A stretch of 40,854 bases of DNA from Stereocaulon alpinum. Lineage: Eukaryota > Ascomycota > Lecanoromycetes > Lecanorales > Stereocaulaceae. The notes beneath the pieces are model-generated. The model had not been told where the DNA came from. It was given only the letters and a program-made list of their open reading frames with translations, and searched no databases. Shown here one piece after another: positions 33,127 to 40,854 of the stretch. The first letter of the stretch is position 1. Every line of letters starts with the position of its first letter. The stretch lies in the NCBI GenBank assembly GCA_018257865.1, contig JAEUBA010000156.1:1-40854 (forward strand), written 5' to 3'. Position numbers and translations under genes: made by a program.

Positions 33127-33492
33127 TATAACGGGGTGGTTTAACTCCTGCGGGTAAATCACACAGTATATTAAGTACTAGAAGGTAATAGAGATAGATA
33201 GTTATTAAATTATCTTTAGCTAAGACTCCTCTCTATTATATAAGTTAAATATAAGGAGATAAGAAAATATTCTGCTAAAGGAAAACCCTTCCTTATATAT
33301 TTAAGGGAGGAACCCTATACTCCTCCAGGTCGCCCTGATCGCGCCCTGCGACTATTGCGACCATTACGACCAGTCGCCCCAGGCGCAGTGGTCGCCCACT
33401 GCGATCACTGCGACCATTGCGACCAGTCACCTGACGACGGCCCCTGGGCTGCCCTGCCCAGTGTATTCCTTGTCACGCCTAGACCCGTAACA
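33127..33492 (+). repeat. Solo LTR nested in the TIR transposon, TSD TAGCG
   Basis: The 366-bp unit starts TATAACGGGGTGG and ends ACCCGTAACA, with TAGCG at 33,122-33,126 and 33,493-33,497. Its second half (33,305-33,480) is GC-rich and nearly free of RIP, with repeated GCGACCATT and GCGACCAGTC words. It is the parent-like form of the copy at 24,564-24,930. Confidence 0.9.
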
Positions 33493-33779
33493 TAGCGCTA
33501 TAACTTCGCGCCCCTATACTAGTAATAGCGTAGTATATACGTCCTCCTCCTCCTTAAGCCTATATCCTATCCCTAAACCTACCTACCTTAGAAGTAGGAT
33601 AGTAGCTGAGAAATAGCTTATATCTATTATTCCTCGCTAGTAATATTATCTCCGTACTACTACCGACGATTACTAGAGGACCTATATTAATAATCGCTAA
33701 TATAGTTAGTATAATATAATATTATATTATATAGTCCTAGCTAATATATTTAGGAATTATACTTTATACTATCTTTAAT

Positions 33780-34480
33780 ATAAAGATTAATTCTTTAGAG
33801 AATTAGATTTATAATACCCTTTTCGCTAATTATAGAGCTAGCGCTAAGCTTATCTTTAATAACGTAGTAGGAGTTAATAGGGTCTAGATCTCTCCTAGGA
33901 TTTAAGGTAGTATTTTATATAGTATACCGGTAATAATAGGAGATATAGCTAATTCTCTAGTATAGGTATATAACTTTATACTACGTATTAGGCTTAATAG
34001 AGCTAAGGAGAAAGAGTTATACTTAATCTATAAGATAGCTAAAGATAACCCTAAGGCGGTAGAGATAGCCGAGGAAGAAGAATATAAGGCGGAGAGGTAA
34101 AGATATATTCTAGTAGAGGCTCCTAAAAAGTATATAGCAGCGAAGTATATAGTAGCGAAGGTTTTAGTAGCGAAGGTTTCTAAGATACCTATAACTCCGT
34201 AACTAAAAGGGAAAGGAAAGTAGAAGGTTAAGGAAGAAGAAGAAGAAGAAGTTAAGAAAGAAGACCTTATAGTATAGATTATAGAGAAGTTTAGTAGTCT
34301 TAAGGTAAGTTACTTCCTTAAGACTATATAAATATCGCTAATTATCTAAAGGATACTAATAATAATACGATTAATATACTAATAGTATTATAAGGTAAGA
34401 AGCGTCTTTATTCGCTATTCTCTACTATTAATCCTACTAAGTCTAAGACTAGTGCGCGTAAGAATAAGAAGAAGAAACCG
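33780..34480 (+). pseudogene. Second reading frame of the TIR transposon, Glu/Lys-rich
   Basis: The plus strand reads as a charged protein: KDNPKAVEIAEEEEYKAER (about 34,045-34,100), then a short repeat KYIAAKYIVAKVLVAKVSK (34,125-34,180), then KGKGK-KVKEEEEEEVKKED (34,208-34,268). The GAAGAAGAAGAAGAAGAA run at 34,230-34,250 is a simple repeat. It could be the C-terminal tail of a second transposon protein. The family is unknown. Confidence 0.45.
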
Positions 34481-34891
34481 TAATATTAGGTATAATAGCG
34501 ATAGTAGGGTATAACTAATTATCTTTAGGACTATTCGCCCTTAGTATACTATTATAGTACTACTATAGGGTCTAATCTAAGGCTTATATATTATATTACT
34601 ATCGCTACCGACCGTATTATTATTATTAATATTCTTTAAAAGTTACTAAAGTTTTATTGCAAAAGTTTTGTTATAGGTAGTAAAGTAGTATATATTAAAG
34701 AGTAATATAGAATACGCCTACTTTTCTAATAATAGAATTATCTAACTAATTAACTAATCCTTCTTATATAGTATTCCTCTATATAGTTTCTAGCTTCTTA
34801 GGTATTTCTAGTACCGCTAGGCTAATACTACTACTACTAAGTCTACTACTATCGACTATAGGCCCCCCGTAACCTATATTTCTATATATAC

Positions 34892-35250
34892 TTAATAGCG
34901 GTATAGATTACTAAGTACTTACTACGTAGTACTTAGCTATATCTTAACTACTAACTAAGGCGCTAGTAATATATAAGGACTCCTATAGTAATACGTATAT
35001 ATATACTTTTATAGGTATATATTATAGGCGGGCCTTCCCTACCGCTAGCTAGGGCGGAGACTATATAATAGTAGTATAAATTACTAAGTACTTACTAAGT
35101 AGTACTTTAACTAAGGCGCTACTAATATATAAGGACTCCTATAGTTATACGTATATATATACTTTTATAGGTATATATTATAAGCGGGCCTTCCCTACCG
35201 CTAGCTAAGGCAGAGACTTAGACTATATAATAGCGGGGTAGAATTATAAC
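34892..35250. repeat. Two-copy tandem repeat, about 173-bp unit, near the right end of the transposon
   Basis: ATTACTAAGTACTTACTA occurs at 34,907 and 35,080, and AAGGACTCCTATAGT and GCGGGCCTTCCCTACCGCTAGCTA recur at the same spacing. A third partial unit starts near 35,222. Subterminal repeats of this sort are common in DNA transposons as transposase-binding regions, but that role is only inferred here. Confidence 0.75.
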
Positions 35251-35537
35251 CTACTTAGCTACTTATAGACGTAGGATAGTATATAGAAGGAGGGTAGGAG
35301 GCTAGTAAAAGGTTATCTTACCTATAGAGAGTAGTTAGCGCAGTCTACTATATTTTATTAGTAGAGATAATATAAGTATTTTACCTATTTCTAGTAGCGA
35401 TATATATAGTAGCGGGAGATAATAGCGTATAGTTCTAACTACTAGTAATAGTTTATTACGTATAGAAATAACTATTTAAGTTACGTAATAGATAGTTAAT
35501 AGCTAGTAGTAGTATAGTTACTAGATTAATAAGAATT

Positions 35538-35617
35538 ACTAATACGGTGGATTAGGTTTTCAGAAATAAAAGTTTAAAATATTTGATATGACCACTTGCC
35601 TATTACGGCACACCGTA
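35538..35617 (-). repeat. Right terminal inverted repeat
   Basis: Reverse complement partner of 29,972-30,051, followed directly by CATAC (35,618-35,622). Confidence 0.85.
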
Positions 35618-35622
35618 CATAC

Positions 35623-35990
35623 TCGGTATTTACGAAAGTCGTCTTGACTATTTAGTATAAGGTATGCACTACCGTATCGTAAGAGGTTTCGTGCAGTAAT
35701 CTATTCTCGCCTATCCGAGCTTTAATTGAACCCGCACTTTGCCTTTCTCACATTGAGGCATCCAATGGAGGTAATGATCTGTACGACAGTGCATATGTGC
35801 AGCTGGTGCCCATCTAATGCATTTGACTAGCTGCTACTCGGACACCCTGAGGGTGTCGCTACGAAAACACAAATCAATCCAAAGCAGGTCTACCCGCCCC
35901 AATCACGTCTGTTGCTTGCACTTCTTGCCTATCCCCCCGCTCTTTCTTCCATTCTCTGCTTCTATTTTCTCTCATCTTTCAACCTGCAAC
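35623..35990 (+). promoter_or_regulatory. Promoter and leader of the methyltransferase gene
   Basis: Normal-composition DNA with a CCAAT box (ATCCAATGG at about 35,760) lies about 230 bp before the start codon. A strongly pyrimidine-rich leader runs from 35,928 to 35,985, a common feature just upstream of fungal transcription or translation starts. An upstream ATG at 35,817 is in frame with the gene. Confidence 0.55.
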
Positions 35991-36752
35991 ATGTCCTCAA
36001 CCGCAGATCTCCGCTCGACTGCAACCCCCTCAACTCCTCCCCAGGACCCTCGCCGAAGCCGATTCTCCTTTCAGCAGCCCTGGTTCGAGGAGACTCGCCC
36101 CGACTGGGAAGAGCTTACCAGATCGCTGCGCGGGCAGCAGCTTCGTGTTCTGGAAATCGGCGCGTTCGAAGGCGCCTCAACCACGTGGATCTTGGACAAT
36201 CTTTTGAGCCACCCCAAATCCACCATGACCGTCATCGACACCTTCGCCGGCGGCATGGAGCACCAAGGAGACGCCAACGATACCTACGGGCTTGCCTCGC
36301 TTGAGAGCCGCTTCTGGTCCAACGTTTCCCAATGCGAGCACGTCTCGAAGTTGCATGTGATGGAAGCGACGAGCGACGACGCCTTGATCACGCTCCGGAG
36401 AGAGGGTGCCCGGTTTGATTTCGTTTACATTGATGCTTCCCACGTTGCTTTGGATGTGTTGTATGATGCAGTGCTCTGCTGGCGGATGCTCGACGTGGGG
36501 GGTACGATAGTCTTTGATGATTTCACGTGGAAGGGTTACAATGAGGACTGCTACAATCCTCGTGTTGCCATCTTGTCTTTTCTGCTGTGCGCGGCGCCGG
36601 AGCTGCAGGCCAAGGAAACCGAACTTCAGCTTTGGGTGACCAAGGTTCCTAATCACATCTCTGCCACCAAAAACCCAGATCCGGCTATATTGTATTGGGA
36701 CAAACCTGAGGGCTTTGAACTCCCCGTTGTGCCGGTAAAGATTATTCGTTAG
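35991..36752 (+). CDS. Class I SAM-dependent methyltransferase
   Basis: This is a predicted 253-residue cytosolic enzyme that transfers a methyl group from S-adenosylmethionine to an unidentified small acceptor. The Rossmann motif I reads VLEIGAFEGAS (53-63). An acidic end of strand 2 follows (TVIDTFAGG), then FDFVYIDASH and GGTIVFDDFTW, the arrangement seen in the Methyltransf_24 type. No introns are needed. I chose ATG 35,991 (CAACATGTCC) because the upstream extension to 35,817 would translate the pyrimidine-rich leader and gives a Cys/Pro/Ser-rich, non-conserved-looking N-terminus. The gene is divergent from GT2, from which it is separated only by the TIR transposon, so the two could have shared regulation. 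Its substrate cannot be told. Confidence 0.85.
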   Translation: MSSTADLRSTATPSTPPQDPRRSRFSFQQPWFEETRPDWEELTRSLRGQQLRVLEIGAFEGASTTWILDNLLSHPKSTMTVIDTFAGGMEHQGDANDTYGLASLESRFWSNVSQCEHVSKLHVMEATSDDALITLRREGARFDFVYIDASHVALDVLYDAVLCWRMLDVGGTIVFDDFTWKGYNEDCYNPRVAILSFLLCAAPELQAKETELQLWVTKVPNHISATKNPDPAILYWDKPEGFELPVVPVKIIR

Positions 36753-37030
36753 AATTGACTTCGCTTTTGAATGCGTATGTACTTGAGCAATGAGGGAATA
36801 TAATAACCCAAGCGAGGAGAAGTTTGGGGTATTGATTCATTGGAGCATTAAATGGTTAAAGTACATTCGATTCGCCGAAAGCGCATAAAACAGCTAGACT
36901 TCTATTCATAAAACCATTTTCCATCACACACGACGCGGCCAGACGCAAGCCGAGGGCGAAGGAGATACCTAAATCCTAGCCCAAGGGCGGCCAAGGGAGA
37001 GAAAGACCTTTTCAAAGCGGCCTCACATCC
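36753..37030. other. 3' flank of the methyltransferase gene
   Basis: This short non-coding stretch contains AT-rich possible polyadenylation sequence around 36,800 and 36,885-36,915 (CATAAAA). No gene is seen. Confidence 0.4.
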
Positions 37031-37288
37031 CTAAGCACGAAGGTACGCAGAATCCGTATCACTCTCGTCAGTCGTGGACTGCAAGGGGATTTTGACGAAA
37101 TCCCAATAGGAGGGGACACTTAGGTCATCCTCCGCCGGGAAGGATCGCAGCTGAGATATCATGTTTTCCGGGGATGGAGCCTCATCGTCCTTCCCTATCG
37201 ATAGGCAAGCCTTATCAAGTAGTGGTACCTCCTCGCTGATGACATCTCCTACCCCTCCCGCCAATCTCTGCCCCCGACCAGAAGCCAT
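37031..37288 (-). CDS. Hypothetical 85-residue ORF, possibly a terminal exon
   Basis: From the ATG at 37,288 a minus-strand frame encodes a small acidic protein ending SYWDFVKIPLQSTTDESDT (about 37,095-37,040). The frame stays open upstream to 37,516 without an ATG, so this may be the last exon of a longer gene whose 5' part I cannot assemble. The acidic, Ser/Asp-rich tail looks like real coding sequence, but no family is recognised. Confidence 0.3.
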   Translation of the reverse strand: MASGRGQRLAGGVGDVISEEVPLLDKACLSIGKDDEAPSPENMISQLRSFPAEDDLSVPSYWDFVKIPLQSTTDESDTDSAYLRA

Positions 37289-37504
37289 ATCCACTCGACA
37301 ATAGCAGTCTCGTTCAGCCAGCCTAGGCCAGAAGCTAGCTAGACAGTCTAGTGAGCGATTGATTCCGTGTAGCCCACCACCACCAGTATGCAGGTATCGC
37401 GATAATTGCGGGGATAATCGGAGGAAGTCATAGGCGGGGATGCATGCAGGCAGATGGAGAAAGCGAGCAGAGCCATACGCTAGCGCCACCAGTGACCAAA
37501 GTGA

Positions 37505-37714
37505 ATGCAAACACACCTCTTCTACCTAATCGCAGCGAATGTTGTCTGTGTGTTTGCGCTTGTCATAACGTACCTCATACTTGGCTGGATTCTATCAACG
37601 GTTGCTATTATTCTCGCACCATTGCCAGCCTTGCGATTGATACCCCGAGGAGTACTATTCTACGTATTGTTCTATTTCCGTATCTTATGTATATCATGTA
37701 TTATGGCACGGTAA
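37505..37714 (+). CDS. Hypothetical 69-residue hydrophobic ORF
   Basis: ATG 37,505 opens a frame that is almost entirely hydrophobic, with two or three possible membrane helices: LFYLIAANVVCVFALVITYL (residues 5-24), then ILSTVAIILAPLPAL and FYVLFYFRILCISCI. It could be a small membrane protein, or a chance ORF in AT-rich DNA. No ribosomal or regulatory context decides it. Confidence 0.25.
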   Translation: MQTHLFYLIAANVVCVFALVITYLILGWILSTVAIILAPLPALRLIPRGVLFYVLFYFRILCISCIMAR

Positions 37715-38008
37715 ACTATACGATCACTTGAAAATCTTTCCAGGCACGGGCACGAACCAGCATACTCGAGGGGTAAGTTGTAGGTCTCCTGAAATCACCG
37801 AGTGGCGTATTGCTCGATAGCTATCACCAGAACTCAAGCGTTGGAGAATTCACCATCAAGAAAATAAAGACGTATGATCTATCTTAATAATCGCCTATGC
37901 TGACTTCTTCCGGCGAACTTAGCCAGCCGAACCCAATCACCTCCTTCTCTTCTTCCTTTCCCCTTGTACCGGGCCTGGGCGCGTCTACTTGGCTTCGCTA
38001 GCACGACA
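37715..38008. other. Non-coding interval
   Basis: Normal-composition sequence with a pyrimidine-rich stretch at 37,940-37,972 that resembles a fungal 5' leader before the ORF at 38,009. Nothing else seen. Confidence 0.35.
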
Positions 38009-38272
38009 ATGCAGGTGGATAGCGCTTTGCCTAATGGAAAATCCACTTGTCGCCACCCGCGCTCAAGGCCCATTCTCCCCCTCGAATACGTACCTCCTCC
38101 ACCAACGAGCAGCCACGACAGGGATCCCACAATCTCTTATGTCTGGGACTGCTACCTATCCTTCCCCCAGTATTTTCAAGAAATGTACCGGCTTGTAGAC
38201 ACCGAATGGGAGGATGTGTCAATGAGGAGATGTGCCACGGAAGCATGCTCTGAAGTGCGATCCAACATATAA
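38009..38272 (+). CDS. Hypothetical 87-residue ORF
   Basis: ATG 38,009 (GACAATGC) follows a CT-rich tract. The C-terminal half reads SYVWDCYLSFPQYFQEMYRL and DTEWEDVSMRR, which looks protein-like. The opposite strand is also open in places, so this is weak. No family is recognised. Confidence 0.25.
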   Translation: MQVDSALPNGKSTCRHPRSRPILPLEYVPPPPTSSHDRDPTISYVWDCYLSFPQYFQEMYRLVDTEWEDVSMRRCATEACSEVRSNI

Positions 38273-38829
38273 CACGACGAAAGGCACCACCGATCAGATG
38301 TTCAGTATGCTGTGAAACTAAAGACCGGGACCAAAGTTAAGAAATCTGTCTTGCCCCTATTGGGAAAGGCATATATAGCTGCTGCATCGCTGAGATACAT
38401 TACTGGTAATGTACCGCCATAGTGGACTGACCATTAAGTGATGGATTATCAATCCATGAGAAGGGCTTATTGACTTAATCTGCACTAATGAAATTTGGTC
38501 ATGCTGTATATTAATCCCAACGGCTCATGTTTTTAATAGAAAGGTGACCGGATTTGTGGTAGCTAATCATTTGCGATAGCCTATATAGAAAATGGGTTGG
38601 ACAACGTAAATGCAAATAACAGCTAGATCTGCACGACAAGAAGTAACGTTTATTTGAAGGAATTTACATAGCCTCAATGCGCTACCTAAACCTAATATGA
38701 ACGGCAGATATAGCTTTTAAAATCCCACTACCTATGGAATCTCTATCGAGGCTGCCTGTAGACCTTCTAATACTAAGCTGCAATTAATACTTATAGTAAC
38801 CTGCTGAAAGCAAAGCTGTCCTTACTATC
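38273..38829. other. Intergenic DNA with rising RIP-like composition
   Basis: No gene is seen. A TATATA element occurs at 38,372-38,378. CA and TG become rarer toward 38,700, marking the edge of the right-hand RIP-affected block. Confidence 0.4.
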
Positions 38830-39157
38830 CGGAGCCCTCCTCTCGCCGTTTGGTTTAGGTAAGAATCCGATACCACTTAAGAATTCCATATTCTTCTTGA
38901 TAGCCGCCTTCACTCAGATTGTGTCTTCTACAACGACGCCTAATAGTCCTTGCAATAACCTAAGCTTACCTTGGTCCTTCTCGATCGTATAGATTAGTGG
39001 CCAGAGCTGGTGGGTCTCCCGCTTGGCTTCAATATCTTTTTAAATTGCGTATATCTATAATACTTAGCTCAAAGGGAACAGCTTATATCCAAGCTCCTCT
39101 CGCAGGATATTCTAGAAGTCCCTAATAGTAACTCTATCTAAGATTTCAACGATAAGG
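38830..39157 (-). pseudogene. Unidentified, partly RIP-mutated coding remnant
   Basis: The minus strand reads as an interrupted protein. It contains NILREELGYKLFPLS near 39,110-39,070, DIEAKRETHQLWPLIYTIEK (about 39,035-38,980), KLRLLQGLLGVVVEDTI (38,970-38,925) and NMEFLSGIGFLPKPNGERRA (38,895-38,840). The stops between blocks are TAG/TAA of RIP type. It is truncated at 39,157 by a solo LTR. The family is unknown. It could be a host gene caught by RIP spreading or part of a transposon. Confidence 0.45.
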
Positions 39158-39487
39158 TGTAACGGGGTAGTTTAACTCCTACGGGTAAATTATATAGTAT
39201 ATTAAGTACTAGAAGGTAATAGAGATAGATAGTCGTTAAAGTATCTTTAGCTAAGACTCCTCTCTATTATATAAGTTAAATATAAGGAGATAAGAAAATA
39301 TTCTACTAAAGGAAAACCCTTCCTTATATATTTACCTTAATTATACTAAGCCTTAATATAATCTAGGTAATTTAGCCCTATATCTACTATATTACTCTAT
39401 AATCTACCTAATATACCTTAGATTTATCCTTTACCTACTAACCCTATTATATACCTTACCTATAACCTTACGGGGTTACCCGTAATA
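39158..39487 (+). repeat. Solo LTR, fully RIP-mutated, without a clean target duplication
   Basis: It starts TGTAACGGGGTAG and ends ACCCGTAATA. At about 330 bp it lacks roughly 25 bp near its 3' side compared with 24,065-24,421. The flanks are TAAGG and TAATC, so the duplication is not intact. Confidence 0.75.
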
Positions 39488-39711
39488 TAATCCCCTTATT
39501 TAGTTATTTTCGTCCTAAAAGTAACTTAATAACCTAAGTATTTTTTCCTTATACTAAGGATTAAGAAACTAACGAACTCCCTTACTTATTATTATTAGTT
39601 AGTCCTAAAACTTAGAATAGCTTCTTTATTAAAACGCTTCTATTTATAGTATACTAACTTAGGTCTCCTATATTATATAGGGGAAGTATCTAACTAATAT
39701 ATTAAGTATAT
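39488..39711. other. Unassigned RIP-mutated DNA
   Basis: Short TA-rich interval between the solo LTR and the LINE tail. Nothing recognisable. Confidence 0.4.
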
Positions 39712-40854
39712 TTATTGATTGATTGATTGATTGATTTATACGCCTATTCTAGTATCTATATATACTAATAAGGGTGTTCTCTTATATTATTAGGAAATCT
39801 AGGGGGGTTGAAGGCCCTCTAGACGCGAAAGAAACCTTTCTAGAGTCGCCCCTTCTAGCTAAAAACTTTCGCTTATTAGCTTACTTATCGTTCTACTCCG
39901 CCTATCTAACCTCGCTGCTAGGCTCTATAACACTAGTAATAATAATCTCCGTTACCCTAATAGGCCCTATAATACTCTAGCAGCTCCGCCGCCTTTAGCT
40001 TCTACTTACGCTTAGGCTTCTTTATCTTTAGGGTTTTTATTACTAGTTCTACTCTAATAGGGAGTTTAGACTAAGAGAGCTATTCCCTAGTAAGTTAATA
40101 CTATATTAGGAATCCTAACCTAACTAGCTATCTCGCAGCCGCTCTTATACTAGTAACCTCAGCTAGTATAGTCCTAATATTATAAGTCTCTACCTCTTTA
40201 ATAAGCTCCCTTCGAGTGTCGCTAAGCTCTAAGTAGTATAGGAGAATATACTTTATATCCTAATTCCTCTATCTATAACTATAGCGGGTACTACAGACCC
40301 CTAGTACCCTCGCCTTATAAAGGAAGTAGTTAAACCTATTCTTCCTACTTTAGAGTTAGACTGCTATTAAGCTTTCTACCTTCCTAAGCTTTAAGTAGTA
40401 GTTATACCTTTCTCTAAATAATAGTTTATTCTATATAGGTATATAAGAGTGCTTAGGGATAATATCCTTATATACCTCCTACCGCTTAATCTACTTCGCT
40501 ATTACCTAGCCTTATATCTTCTTAGCTAGGATACCTACGTCTTAATACTCCTTAATATCCGTTTTTAGGTTATACTAATATACCTTCCTCCTTATTACTG
40601 TTACTGCTTAATCCTAATCCTTCGCCTTAAGCTCCTATAGGGCCTATTCTTCCTTTTCTAGTAATAAGGTTAGGTGTATTAAGCGCGCCCTTCCTCTCCT
40701 TCCCCGCAGTCTCCTACAGATTAAGCGGTTACCTTCGATTATTAAGGGGTATACTCCCCTTAGTACCTAGTATCTTATAACTAGGGCGTCTAGATAGGTT
40801 TAGATAGGTATAATAACTACTTCCGCTTCTAGGACCTAGACTAGTATTACCTTA
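39712..40854 (-). mobile_element. Tad-like LINE, 3' part, minus strand, RIP-mutated
   Basis: The low-coordinate end is a TGAT-repeat tail (39,714-39,737), and 39,740-40,354 is the reverse complement of about 10,925-11,549. The homology stops at about 40,354. Upstream sequence differs from the other copy, which suggests different lengths or different parent elements. The minus strand reads QVGRIGL-TTSFIRR then the degenerate Cys/His segment, then the charged tail. The element runs off the window end. Confidence 0.65.
39714..39737. repeat. TGAT/ATCA microsatellite at LINE 3' end
   Basis: Six uninterrupted ATTG-type tetranucleotide units mark the tail of the minus-strand LINE. Shorter versions end the LINE copies at 104-124 and 11,549-11,570. 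Confidence 0.85.

Larger units (their letters stand above)
29972..35617 (+). mobile_element. Integrase-type (Ginger-like) TIR DNA transposon, 5.6 kb, TSD CATAC
   Basis: The ends form near-perfect inverted repeats of about 80 bp (29,972-30,051 and about 35,538-35,617), starting TACGGTGTRCCGTAATAGG. CATAC stands immediately outside both ends (29,967-29,971 and 35,618-35,622). A TA duplication inside the repeat ends cannot be excluded. The interior encodes a retroviral-integrase-fold transposase relic on the plus strand and a second charged reading frame. A 366-bp solo LTR (33,127-33,492) is nested. Removing that gives about 5.3 kb. Integrase-like transposase plus TIRs plus a 4-5 bp duplication fits Ginger-type elements, which is my best but unproven classification. 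The interior is strongly RIP-mutated, whereas the TIRs are less so. Confidence 0.75.

Noticed and set aside
29972..35617. Starship or other tyrosine-recombinase element
   Set aside because: The ends are long inverted repeats and the readable enzyme has an integrase DDE core. No DUF3435-like sequence was seen.
35817..35990. N-terminal extension of the methyltransferase from ATG 35,817
   Set aside because: It translates a pyrimidine-rich leader into a Cys/Pro/Ser-rich stretch, and the ATG at 35,991 has a better context directly before the conserved part.
39774..39980. 68-residue plus-strand ORF
   Set aside because: It lies antisense to the conserved 3' end of the minus-strand LINE and is a shadow of it.

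Overview
The window looks like part of the genome of a filamentous ascomycete (Pezizomycotina). Most of it is AT-rich transposon graveyard mutated by repeat-induced point mutation (RIP). CpA and TpG are almost absent, TpA is greatly enriched and CpG is kept: positions 122-323 contain no CA or TG at all but several CG. This removes ATG codons and turns CAA, CAG and TGG codons into stops, which explains the lack of ORFs over tens of kilobases. The single-copy genes have short spliceosomal introns with GT...AG ends and CTAAC branch sites, as expected for this group. All calls come from reading the sequence by eye, without database searches.

Region 1 (1-24,930) is a nested pile of dead mobile elements. 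A plus-strand Gypsy chromovirus (717-9996, 160-bp LTRs, TSD TCTAT) sits inside an older unidentified element (126-711 and 10,002-10,844). It is followed by the 3' end of a Tad-like LINE (to 11,575). A 595-bp TRIM-like element (13,059-13,653, TSD TTAGT) comes next. Then a long minus-strand Gypsy relic (about 13,690 to 24,560) is itself cut by a second small LTR element (14,944-15,952, TSD ATATA), by a 2.2-kb non-autonomous LTR element with an 18-bp minisatellite (17,973-20,162, TSD ATTAG), and by solo LTRs (21,017-21,372; 24,065-24,421). A third solo LTR follows at 24,564-24,930.

Region 2 (25,304-29,971) is a gene island with normal base composition. It holds an apparently intact DHA1-type MFS transporter (+), a short coding-like remnant, and a convergent cellulose-synthase-like GT2 glycosyltransferase (-). 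The GT2 motifs and introns are clear, but a frameshift lies exactly at the QxxRW motif.

Region 3 (29,972-35,617) is a 5.6-kb DNA transposon with about 80-bp inverted repeats and matching CATAC flanks. It encodes a retroviral-integrase-type transposase in which RIP has changed all three acidic catalytic residues. A solo LTR is nested in it.

Region 4 (35,623-39,157) carries a class I SAM-dependent methyltransferase (+) and weakly supported small ORFs, grading into RIP-affected DNA. Region 5 (39,158-40,854) is a solo LTR and a minus-strand LINE end.

Removing the 5.6-kb transposon places the GT2 and methyltransferase starts about 0.8 kb apart and divergent. The transposon therefore probably split a shared intergenic promoter in a small MFS-GT2-methyltransferase neighbourhood.
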